5,630 bases of DNA, from assembly GCA_012727625.1 (NCBI GenBank), contig JAAYGP010000222.1, positions 1 through 5,630 of the forward strand, given 5' to 3'. The notes below the pieces were generated by a model, which did no database searches, was not told the DNA's origin, and saw nothing but the letters and a program-made list of their open reading frames with translations. The position numbers were made by a program, and so were the translations under genes. Shown piece after piece: positions 1 through 4,508 of the stretch. Position 1 is the first letter of the stretch. The number at the start of each line of letters is the position of its first letter. This stretch comes from Clostridiaceae bacterium (GTDB taxonomy: Bacteria; Bacillota; Clostridia; DSM-8532).

Positions 1-180
1 TCCCTCAAGAAGTATTCCCAAGCCGTCCATTATTTCGCCGAAAATACCCGCAAAATCACCCTTTTTTATTTTTAGTATCTTCGGGTCAAGACATTTTATC
101 ATTGATTTGATCTCTTCGTCAGATAAATCAGAAAAAAGCTTTGAGTTTTCAATAATTTTTATCCATTTATCCAGCAACAT
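1..180 (-). CDS. Crp/Fnr-family transcriptional regulator, N-terminal 60 codons (partial)
   Basis: Reading the minus strand from the ATG at 180-178 gives 60 codons that run off the window edge without a stop. The start MLLDKWIKIIENSKLFSDLS, followed by a DEEI...CLDPKILKIKKGDF stretch and ending GLGILLEG, has the layout of the N-terminal helix and first strands of the cyclic-nucleotide-binding-like (cNMP) beta-barrel of Crp/Fnr regulators. In that family the N-terminal barrel senses a small molecule or redox state and a C-terminal helix-turn-helix binds DNA. The DNA-binding half, and therefore the ligand and regulon, are outside the window. The start is supported by a GAGGTG Shine-Dalgarno site at 183-188 (reverse complement) about 7 nt upstream. 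The gene is divergent from the zinc-ribbon gene and shares its 344-bp intergenic region. Family assignment is by sequence pattern and is fairly secure; the specific role is unknown. Confidence 0.85.
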   Translation of the reverse strand, partial: MLLDKWIKIIENSKLFSDLSDEEIKSMIKCLDPKILKIKKGDFAGIFGEIMDGLGILLEG

Positions 181-226
181 AACACCTCAATTCCACAGCT
201 GATTCTAACATTATTAACCCTGTTTT

Positions 227-255
227 ATTATAACAACGGTAACAATTGTCTGCAA
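227..255 (-). promoter_or_regulatory. Probable promoter of the Crp/Fnr-type gene
   Basis: On the minus strand a perfect TATAAT (232-227) is preceded by TGT, making an extended -10 (TGN-TATAAT). A weak -35, TTGCAG (255-250), lies 17 bp upstream. This puts the start of transcription near 220, about 40 nt before the ATG. The strong extended -10 makes up for the poor -35. Confidence 0.6.
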
Positions 256-375
256 ATTAACGCCATTCCCAAATGCTGAACAGAGCCGGCACAACCAGGC
301 CGTCAAACCTGCAAAAGAGCTGATATCCACCTCGTTCAGTCAGACAGATAAATTTATTATTTACCTTCTTGTTTT

Positions 376-425
376 TTGACAAAGCCCATGATATATTGAA
401 TATGCGTAGGTCATTTATATAGAAT
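376..425 (+). promoter_or_regulatory. Candidate promoter(s) for the zinc-ribbon gene
   Basis: TTGACA at 376-381 is a perfect -35, but the hexamer 17 bp downstream (AATATG, 399-404) is a poor -10. A second candidate is TTGAAT (396-401), 18 bp, TAGAAT (420-425). The first would start transcription near 410 and include the whole 428-516 switch. The second would start near 431 and cut off its 5' arm. The sequence alone does not decide between them. Confidence 0.4.
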
Positions 426-427
426 AA

Positions 428-516
428 TTGGATTTAAATATTTCCCTGAACCATCCTCTTTAATTTTATTTGGAGCGAAGTGTCAAGAAGTATTTAATCC
501 AAATAAATTAAGGAGG
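428..516 (+). promoter_or_regulatory. 5'-UTR with two mutually exclusive hairpins, one sequestering the RBS
   Basis: Hairpin 1 pairs 428-444 with 487-502: 16 bp with one bulged T (433) and one G-U. Hairpin 2 pairs 455-474 with 498-516: 19 bp with one bulged T (464) and one G-U. It buries the complete AGGAGG Shine-Dalgarno site (511-516) against CCTCTT (455-460). Both hairpins need 498-502, so they cannot form together as simple stems. This is the layout of a translational switch: hairpin 2 closes the RBS and hairpin 1 would free it. The pairings are read directly from the sequence. That the element regulates, and whether by temperature, ligand or protein, is inference. I recognise no known riboswitch class here. 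Confidence 0.6.
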
Positions 517-524
517 TATATAAA

Positions 525-710
525 ATGGCTGACAAAGTATTGGTCTGCAAGGATTGCGGAACTGAATTCACATTTACCGAAGGAGAACAGGAATTCTACA
601 GGGAAAAGGGATTCGAAAACGAGCCACAAAGGTGTTTTGATTGCAGAAGAGCAAGAAAACTTCAGAGAAACAACAGAGGCGCCCGCGGACATGGCGGAAA
701 CAAATGGTAA
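525..710 (+). CDS. Small zinc-ribbon domain protein
   Basis: This 61-residue protein has two CxxC knuckles, C8-C11 and C37-C40, spaced as in a four-cysteine zinc ribbon, with an acidic/aromatic segment between them (EGEQEFYREKGF). After C40 comes a strongly basic, glycine-rich tail (RRARKLQRNNRGARGHGGNKW, broken here as RRARKLQRNN then RGARGHGGNKW) that could contact nucleic acid. It matches the pattern of the short 'probable zinc-ribbon' proteins common in Firmicutes, whose biochemical role is not established. The start is secure: AGGAGG at 511-516 lies 8 nt before the ATG, and the family typically begins within a few residues of the first CxxC. It appears monocistronic, with its own upstream region and a terminator starting at the stop codon. 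Its RBS lies inside the hairpin switch at 428-516, suggesting translational control. There is no signal peptide or membrane segment, so it should be cytoplasmic. Confidence 0.9.
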   Translation: MADKVLVCKDCGTEFTFTEGEQEFYREKGFENEPQRCFDCRRARKLQRNNRGARGHGGNKW

Positions 711-749
711 ATTAAAAAGGAGAGCAATCGCTCTCCTTTTTAATTTACC
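706..749 (+). terminator. Intrinsic terminator of the zinc-ribbon gene, probably bidirectional
   Basis: A perfect 20-bp stem (706-725 with 730-749) closes a 4-nt loop (AATC). The stem begins in the last codon and contains the stop codon. The GGAGAGC core is flanked by A-rich and T-rich arms (CCTTTTTAATTT on the right), so the same structure can work on either strand. Confidence 0.9.
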
Positions 750-842
750 CCTTTCCGCGATTGTAGCTTGCAAGCTTGTTTTTATGCCTGTTTTAAGGTT
801 TTTTTCATGAATAAAATCCGGCAAAATTTAATGTTTTATCAT

Positions 843-871
843 TTGACAATTTGAAACATGAGTGATACTAT
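843..871 (+). promoter_or_regulatory. Distal promoter of cassette A
   Basis: TTGACA (843-848), a 17-bp spacer and TACTAT (866-871) form a sigma-A type promoter. Cassette B has the same arrangement at 3983-4011, with GAGTGATA and TATAAAT shared around the -10. Transcription would start near 878, just ahead of the 11-nt repeats. Confidence 0.75.
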
Positions 872-885
872 ATAAATAGTACATG

Positions 886-983
886 TATTTACTTTTTATT
901 ACTATTTGTTTACGATTTGGTTGCATTTTAATTACGGTATGTTTACGATTCGTTTACGGTTCTTTTGCGTTTCATTTACTGAA
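886..983 (+). repeat. Nine-unit 11-nt phased repeat array (TTTAC/TTTGC)
   Basis: A T-rich motif TTAC or TTGC recurs with its purine at 891, 901, 912, 923, 934, 945, 956, 967 and 978: one step of 10 and seven of 11. The best units read GTTTACGATT and GTTTACGGTT. The array lies immediately downstream of the predicted start site. The 11-bp head-to-tail spacing is what OmpR/PhoB-family response regulators use for direct-repeat half-sites (for example TTTACA-like PhoP boxes in Bacillus), so an operator array is one reading. An RNA-level binding array is another. Confidence 0.75.
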
Positions 984-994
984 CATAGTATCAA

Positions 995-1060
995 TCCCCC
1001 GTCTTGTTGACGTATATGCGTTAACAAAAATTCCGGGATAAAACCAATCAGTCTGGGGGA
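995..1060 (+). ncRNA. Conserved branched RNA structure, copy A
   Basis: An outer stem (995-1001 with 1054-1060, TCCCCC against GGGGGA plus a G-U) encloses a 9-bp hairpin (1004-1012 with 1019-1027, loop TATATG). Copy B at 4099-4155 keeps both the CCCC/GGGG outer pairing and the inner hairpin although the loop and several stem bases differ: G-U here at 1009/1022 is A-U there. Position in the leader and this structural conservation suggest a cis-acting RNA element. I could not match it to a known riboswitch. Confidence 0.45.
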
Positions 1061-1258
1061 ACCGTCAAAGAGAAATCACTTTACAGGAGAAAGCAAATCA
1101 TTATCTATAGTCTGTTTTTTATGTTGCAGAGTTCGTACCTGATCTTATGCTTCTTTTGCTTTGCCTTTGTGCTGGTATTATATGTTAATATCCTATATTG
1201 CGGCTTTATTGCTATTATTATATTTTTGTACCGTATTTTTCTTGACAAATATAGTTAA
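1025..1258 (+). pseudogene. Start-less hydrophobic reading frame, copy A
   Basis: An open frame runs from just after the TAA at 1022-1024 to the TAA at 1256-1258. From 1067 it reads KEKSLYRRKQ and then about 50 mostly hydrophobic residues (IIIYSLFFML..., LVLYVNILYC...), ending YRIFLDKYS, like a short membrane protein of one or two helices. Cassette B holds an equivalent frame at 4165-4344 with KEKSFYRRKQ and a matching VVLY...C...LYLIYL pattern. Neither copy has an ATG, GTG or TTG at the shared beginning, although an AGGAG (1085-1089) is present. The only ATG here (1121) has no RBS. It may be a decayed gene, a frame using a rare start, or T-rich RNA that is open by chance. Any protein product is uncertain. 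Confidence 0.3.
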
Positions 1259-1270
1259 TAATGATATAGT
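1242..1270 (+). promoter_or_regulatory. Proximal promoter for small ORF A and probably the protease
   Basis: TTGACA (1242-1247), 17 bp, TATAGT (1265-1270) is the best promoter in the window. Transcription would start near 1277, giving a ~125-nt leader before the small ORF and reaching the protease RBS with no convincing plus-strand terminator between. The corresponding place in cassette B (about 4323-4350) has lost the consensus hexamers. Confidence 0.75.
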
Positions 1271-1351
1271 ATAAAATGTAAATTAATCTTCAATTAAATT
1301 ACTGAATCAAAGACTTGGATATTAATCCTTTTCATGTATCCGGTAGTATAG

Positions 1352-1371
1352 AATTAACTTAGCAATTACAA
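1352..1371 (+). repeat. Exact 20-mer shared with 4461-4480
   Basis: The 20 bases beginning AATTAACTTAGC are identical in both cassettes and lie 17-18 nt before the Shine-Dalgarno site of each small ORF, although flanking sequence has diverged. Being non-coding, perfect conservation here implies a function such as a binding site for a regulator or RNA, or a translation enhancer. Confidence 0.7.
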
Positions 1372-1402
1372 TAAAAAAATTAAAAAAGAGGAGGTGAAAG
1401 AA

Positions 1403-1453
1403 ATGAAATTTATCAGGGCTCCGAATAAAAAAGATCTAAAAACCCAAAATTGA
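1403..1453 (+). CDS. Conserved 16-residue peptide (small ORF A)
   Basis: The ORF reads MKFIRAPNKKDLKTQN and stops at TGA 1451-1453. A near-perfect Shine-Dalgarno site, AGGAGGTGA (1389-1397), gives 8 nt between GGAGG and the ATG. Cassette B encodes the same FIRAPNKKDLKT core with AGG/AGA, GCT/GCA and CCG/CCC differences, all synonymous, which is direct evidence for selection on the peptide. It is basic, has no signal peptide, hydrophobic segment or cysteine, and matches no peptide family I know. Codons 11-16 and the stop lie in the left arm of the hairpin at 1433-1485, so translation and folding of the transcript must interfere. The protease starts 119 nt downstream, with no obvious promoter between, so the two may share a transcript from 1242-1270. 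It could be a leader peptide controlling the protease or a free functional peptide. The sequence cannot tell which. Confidence 0.65.
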   Translation: MKFIRAPNKKDLKTQN

Positions 1454-1485
1454 CTGGCAAGCACAATTGTTTGAGTTTTTAGATC
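1433..1485. terminator. Hairpin overlapping the end of small ORF A; terminator-like on the minus strand
   Basis: 1433-1448 pairs with 1470-1485 over 15 of 16 positions, with a further 4-bp inner stem (1449-1452 with 1464-1467). On the plus strand it is followed by AAAAAAC, not a T-tract, so it should not terminate strongly and may instead attenuate, stabilise or block. On the minus strand it is followed by TTTTTTATT, as an intrinsic terminator would be. Confidence 0.5.
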
Positions 1486-1572
1486 AAAAAACAATACATA
1501 CACAGTACTATTATATCAGAGTATCAGCGAAAAGTAAAATAATAAAATAACAAAAATTGGAGGGTAAATAAA

Positions 1573-3693
1573 ATGTGTAGGAAAATTAAATCTTATCTTT
1601 TATTTTTATTAATTTTAGTATTCGCATTTGGTACATTCGCATCCTATGCCTCTTCAATTAATGACTATGAAAAACAGGCAGAATTGAAAATAGACAAGCT
1701 GGTTACTGAAAGATTTACGGGAAAGAATGATTTTATGCCCGTGTTAATTATGCTTAATGAACAGGCCGATGTCGAAAAGGTGTCGCTGCAAACCAATCAA
1801 AAGATGCGTGCTGATGGCTATAGCGCCGAAAAAGTCAGGCAGACTGTCAGGGAAGCAGTTGTCCGGGAACTTGAAAAAGTATCCGAATCAACGCAGAAAG
1901 GACTTCTGTCATATTTAAAATCACAGCAAAAAAAGGGCAATATTAAGGAATATGAATCTTTCCATATTGTCAATATGGTGTATGCTTTGGCAAGGGAAAA
2001 GACAATAAAGGAAATTGCCGCACGGAGGGAAGTCAAACGCATTTATATTGATGGCGAAGTTTATCTTATCGGTGATGAAAACGAAGTGGAAAAAGCAGTG
2101 GAACCTCAGGCACCGTCTCCATCAGATATCGAGTGGAATATCAAACATATCAATGCTGATGATGTCTGGAATCAGTATAACATTGACGGTACCGGAGTTG
2201 TTGTTGCGACAATTGATGGAGGAGTCAAATGGGATCACAAAGCTCTAAAGGAAAAATACAGAGGATATGACCCTGCATCAGGCCGCGTAGATCACAGTGC
2301 CAGCTGGTATGATGCCTGGGGAGGCAGATCAACGCCTTATGATGATGAGGATAGCCATGGTACTCATGTTATGGGTACAATTGTAGGACAGGAATCAAAT
2401 GGCAGAAATGCAGTAGGTGTGGCACCCGGCGCTAAATTTATTGCCGTAAAAGGTTTGGGAATGTCCAATAATACCGACAGTAAATTAATACGTGCTGCCG
2501 AGTGGCTGTTAAGACCAGGCGGAAGCACCGCGAATGCTCCGGATGTTGTAAACAACTCCTGGGGTGGAGGTTCCGGAAAGGATGACTGGTATAAAAATGT
2601 TATGAACGCCTGGAGAGCTGCTGATATAGTACCGGTATTTGCGGCAGGAAACCACAGGGGAAGCGGTGAGGCACCGGCAGGTTCAATATCAAACCCCGCA
2701 AATTATCCGGAGGTTATCGCAGTAGCTGCAATTAACAGCAGCAACAGAAGAGCAAGCTGGTCCTGTGTTGGCCCTTCACCGTATGATTCCAGCTTGATTA
2801 AGCCGGAGATCTCTGCACCTGGTGTCAGTATCCGCTCATCAGTAATATCTGGTGGATATGAAAGCGGATGGAGCGGAACATCCATGGCCGCACCCCATAT
2901 AACAGGTGTAATTGCCCTTATGAGACAGGCAAATCCATATCTTACCGTAAGCGAAATCGAGACTATTCTGAAAAATACGGCAAAACCCTTAACTGACAGC
3001 AGATACAGAAATTCACCCAATATGGGGTATGGATACGGCGCGGTGGATGCATTGGCTGCAGTTGAAGCTGCATTGGCGATGGCCGGGCCGCAAACAGGTA
3101 CAATTACGGGAAGAATTACAGATTACAACACAGGAAGTGGTATTTCCGGAGCAAGGGTATCGGTAAGCGGAACATCACTATCGGCATATACCAACTCTTC
3201 CGGATATTACACAATATATGATGTGCCGGCTGGCAGGCACGAAATCGTTGCTACAGCCAACGGCTATCAGTCTGAATCCAGAAATGTAACGGTAAATGCC
3301 AATCAGCAAACTACTGTTAATATTGCACTGCGAAGGGTATCGGTAACTCCAACCCCAACTCCTACTCCTGCACCTACCCCACCGCCAGGCCAGAAAGGAA
3401 CAATAACGGGTAGAATAGTAAATACCTCCGGCTACGGAATAGGCAATGCATTCGTTTATTGTGGAGGCATAAGCGTAACTACAAATTATAATGGATACTT
3501 CACATTAAACGATGTCCCGGCAGGAAGTCAATTGTTCTTTGCAGGCGCAGCGGGTTATTTCTCCGCTATCGGAAATATTGAGGTTAATGCAGGAAATACA
3601 ATAAACATTGAAATAGTATTGGAGAATCCCGGGTTCAGTGGAGCAGGCGGCAATAATATCGGCGTGCAGGTGCAATCGATACCTGAACCGTAA
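1573..3693 (+). CDS. Secreted bacillopeptidase F-like subtilase (peptidase S8) with two C-terminal carboxypeptidase-regulatory-like domains
   Basis: This 706-residue protein is a secreted serine endopeptidase. A Sec signal peptide (1 to about 26, KIKSYLLFLLILVFAFG core, cleavage after SYA) precedes an I9-type propeptide (about 30-165) that would chaperone folding and then be removed. The catalytic domain (about 185-500) has D215 in TIDGG, H262 in DSHGTHVMG, oxyanion N360 in AAGN and S437 in SGTSMAAPH, so the triad is intact. Signatures such as ALKEKYRGYDP, APDVVNNSWGGGSG and KPEISAPGVSIRSSV are characteristic of the bacillopeptidase F branch. After it come two related carboxypeptidase-regulatory-like beta domains (about 508-588 and 609-684, each opening GTITGRI and containing DVPAG), joined by a Pro/Thr linker (592-605) and ending in a Gly-rich tail. 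No cell-wall anchor is visible. GGAGGG (1559-1564) supports the start. Substrate is unknown. The gene sits between the two ~600-bp cassettes. Confidence 0.93.
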   Translation: MCRKIKSYLLFLLILVFAFGTFASYASSINDYEKQAELKIDKLVTERFTGKNDFMPVLIMLNEQADVEKVSLQTNQKMRADGYSAEKVRQTVREAVVRELEKVSESTQKGLLSYLKSQQKKGNIKEYESFHIVNMVYALAREKTIKEIAARREVKRIYIDGEVYLIGDENEVEKAVEPQAPSPSDIEWNIKHINADDVWNQYNIDGTGVVVATIDGGVKWDHKALKEKYRGYDPASGRVDHSASWYDAWGGRSTPYDDEDSHGTHVMGTIVGQESNGRNAVGVAPGAKFIAVKGLGMSNNTDSKLIRAAEWLLRPGGSTANAPDVVNNSWGGGSGKDDWYKNVMNAWRAADIVPVFAAGNHRGSGEAPAGSISNPANYPEVIAVAAINSSNRRASWSCVGPSPYDSSLIKPEISAPGVSIRSSVISGGYESGWSGTSMAAPHITGVIALMRQANPYLTVSEIETILKNTAKPLTDSRYRNSPNMGYGYGAVDALAAVEAALAMAGPQTGTITGRITDYNTGSGISGARVSVSGTSLSAYTNSSGYYTIYDVPAGRHEIVATANGYQSESRNVTVNANQQTTVNIALRRVSVTPTPTPTPAPTPPPGQKGTITGRIVNTSGYGIGNAFVYCGGISVTTNYNGYFTLNDVPAGSQLFFAGAAGYFSAIGNIEVNAGNTINIEIVLENPGFSGAGGNNIGVQVQSIPEP

Positions 3694-3725
3694 AACGGCT
3701 GCCAACTATATTATAAGGTACCTGT

Positions 3726-3748
3726 CAATGCATTTTAGAAATGTATTG
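3726..3748 (+). other. Short hairpin preceding the protease terminator
   Basis: CAATGCATTT (3726-3735) pairs with AAATGTATTG (3739-3748), 10 bp including one G-U, around a 3-nt loop. It lies just before the terminator and could protect the mRNA 3' end. It has no T-tract of its own. Confidence 0.4.
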
Positions 3749-3759
3749 ATATAATACTG

Positions 3760-3804
3760 GTCAGGCATGAATGATTCGTTTTATCATTCATGCCTGACTT
3801 TTTT
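3760..3804 (+). terminator. Intrinsic terminator of the protease gene
   Basis: A perfect 16-bp stem (3760-3775 with 3783-3798) with a 7-nt loop is followed by TTTTTTATT. It lies 67 nt after the protease stop codon and cleanly separates the protease from cassette B. Confidence 0.93.
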
Positions 3805-3849
3805 ATTATATCCTGGTTTTCTCAAATTTTCCCTTATTCAGCTGACAAA

Positions 3850-3951
3850 CACCCTGGCCAATTGAAAAAGTAAATTCCGCGGTTGATTTTGCAAAAGTTA
3901 TTTCCACTCTAATGACTTCAGGGGTGGAATTTGCTTTTTCAAATGAGGGTG
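3850..3951. repeat. Imperfect inverted repeat upstream of cassette B
   Basis: The left arm 3850-3878 (CACCCTGGCC...TAAATTCC) and right arm 3926-3951 (GGAATTTGC...GAGGGTG) are reverse complements apart from two mismatches and a 3-nt indel. A second stem (3902-3910 with 3921-3929) competes for GGAA. It lies between the protease terminator and the cassette B promoter and has no counterpart before cassette A. It may be a small mobile-element (MITE-like) remnant or an operator. No ORF is inside. Confidence 0.45.
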
Positions 3952-3982
3952 GCCATCACTTTCACCTTTTTGCAAATACCGG

Positions 3983-4011
3983 TTGACAATATAAAATATG
4001 AGTGATATTAT
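3983..4011 (+). promoter_or_regulatory. Promoter of cassette B
   Basis: TTGACA (3983-3988), 17 bp, TATTAT (4006-4011) is closer to consensus than its partner in cassette A. Transcription would start near 4018. With the terminator at 4567-4603 this defines a ~585-nt transcript whose only well-supported ORF is the 22-codon one at its 3' end. Confidence 0.8.
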
Positions 4012-4025
4012 ATAAATGATATATA

Positions 4026-4090
4026 TATTTACTATTTATTACTGTATTGTTACGATTTGGTTACAGTTTATTTATGATTCATTTACCGCA
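4026..4090 (+). repeat. Six-unit 10/11-nt phased repeat array, copy B
   Basis: The TTAC-type motif recurs with its A at 4031, 4041, 4052, 4063, 4074 and 4085. The steps of 10, 11, 11, 11, 11 are the same as at the beginning of the copy A array, and the distance from the promoter is also the same. Unit sequences have diverged more than the phasing, suggesting that spacing is what matters. Confidence 0.65.
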
Positions 4091-4098
4091 TTTTCAAA

Positions 4099-4155
4099 CC
4101 CCTGCTTTGTTAACTGATTAATGTTAACAAATAATTATAAGTACCAATTCGGGGG
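4099..4155 (+). ncRNA. Conserved branched RNA structure, copy B
   Basis: CCCCTG (4099-4104) pairs with CGGGGG (4150-4155, one G-U), enclosing a perfect 9-bp hairpin (4106-4114 with 4123-4131, 8-nt loop). This matches the arrangement at 995-1060 with base changes that preserve pairing. Confidence 0.45.
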
Positions 4156-4344
4156 AGCTGTTTTAAAGAGAAATCATTTTACAGGAGAAAGCAGAATAAT
4201 TACTTTTTTTACAAACCAGCACTTAGTTTGAGCTGCATTAGTGTTGCTTTTTATGCTGTTGTTTTATATTCAGTCGTCACATTATGTTATTTATGCCTCA
4301 TTATGGTTTTATACCTGATTTATTTAAAATGTATTAATTATTAA
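4141..4344 (+). pseudogene. Start-less hydrophobic reading frame, copy B
   Basis: After the TAA at 4138-4140 the frame is open to the TAA at 4342-4344. From 4165 it reads KEKSFYRRKQ, then NNYFFYKPAL and a hydrophobic run (VVLYSVV..., LCYLCLIMVLYLIYL) ending KCINY, the counterpart of the frame at 1025-1258. No usual start codon is available at the conserved beginning; the only in-frame ATG (4303) is near the end. It is described as a possible gene relic or an RNA-level conserved segment. I do not recognise a protein family. Confidence 0.3.
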
Positions 4345-4460
4345 TATGACATAAGATGTAAATCAATCAGTTTCCATACAAACCAAAACCAAAATCCTGC
4401 CGTCTCAGTCAGCATGCCTTTTTGGAAATGCCCGGTGATACAGGTGAAGTGGTGAAGCTA

Positions 4461-4480
4461 AATTAACTTAGCAATTACAA
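4461..4480 (+). repeat. Exact 20-mer shared with 1352-1371
   Basis: This is the second copy of the identical 20-base block, here 12 nt before the GGAGG of small ORF B. Two tandem GGTGAAG units (4443-4457) lie just upstream and are not present in cassette A. Confidence 0.7.
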
Positions 4481-4508
4481 AAAATCAAATTTGGAGGTGA
4501 GAAAAAAT

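Larger units (their letters stand above)
181..524. other. Divergent intergenic region
   Basis: This 344-bp region separates the minus-strand regulator gene from the zinc-ribbon gene. It holds the minus-strand promoter (227-255), candidate plus-strand promoters (376-425) and the hairpin switch at 428-516. Between about 256 and 375 I see no credible ORF, RBS, terminator or repeat on either strand. Confidence 0.6.
843..1453 (+). repeat. Cassette A: upstream copy of a diverged ~600-bp direct repeat
   Basis: This 611-bp unit matches 3983-4577 in order and spacing, but is strongly conserved only in blocks. The blocks are the promoter and start of the 11-nt repeat array (843-920), the AAAGAGAAATCA...ACAGGAGAAAGCA block (1067-1095), an exact 20-mer just upstream of the RBS (1352-1371), and the RBS plus small ORF to 1444. 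Similarity begins at the -35 hexamer and ends at the ACC codon of the small ORF, so its edges coincide with functional landmarks. That favours selected conservation over a recent random duplication. Confidence 0.8.

Noticed and set aside
765..776. 12-bp perfect palindrome AGCTTGCAAGCT
   Set aside because: It is a single short palindrome after a terminator with no second copy or link to a promoter, so no function can be supported.
483..824. 113-codon minus-strand ORF opposite the zinc-ribbon gene
   Set aside because: It is antisense to a well-supported gene and its terminator, has no RBS, and shows no domain.
886..983. CRISPR array
   Set aside because: Units are 11 nt with no spacers, and no cas genes are present.
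883..1041. 52-codon frame starting ATG 883 across the 11-nt repeats (MYLLFITICLRFG...)
   Set aside because: It has no RBS and begins almost at the predicted transcription start. Copy B has ATA in place of ATG, and the residue repetition follows from the 11-nt periodicity.
1054..1096. c-di-AMP (ydaO-type) riboswitch, suggested by GGGGGAACC
   Set aside because: Only the short G-rich motif fits; the remaining conserved ydaO elements and pseudoknot segments are not found.
1025..1453. Agr-type quorum-sensing locus (AgrB-like membrane frame plus AgrD-like peptide)
   Set aside because: The peptide is only 16-22 residues, without the amphipathic helix and central cysteine of AgrD, and the membrane frame lacks a start and the AgrB catalytic region.
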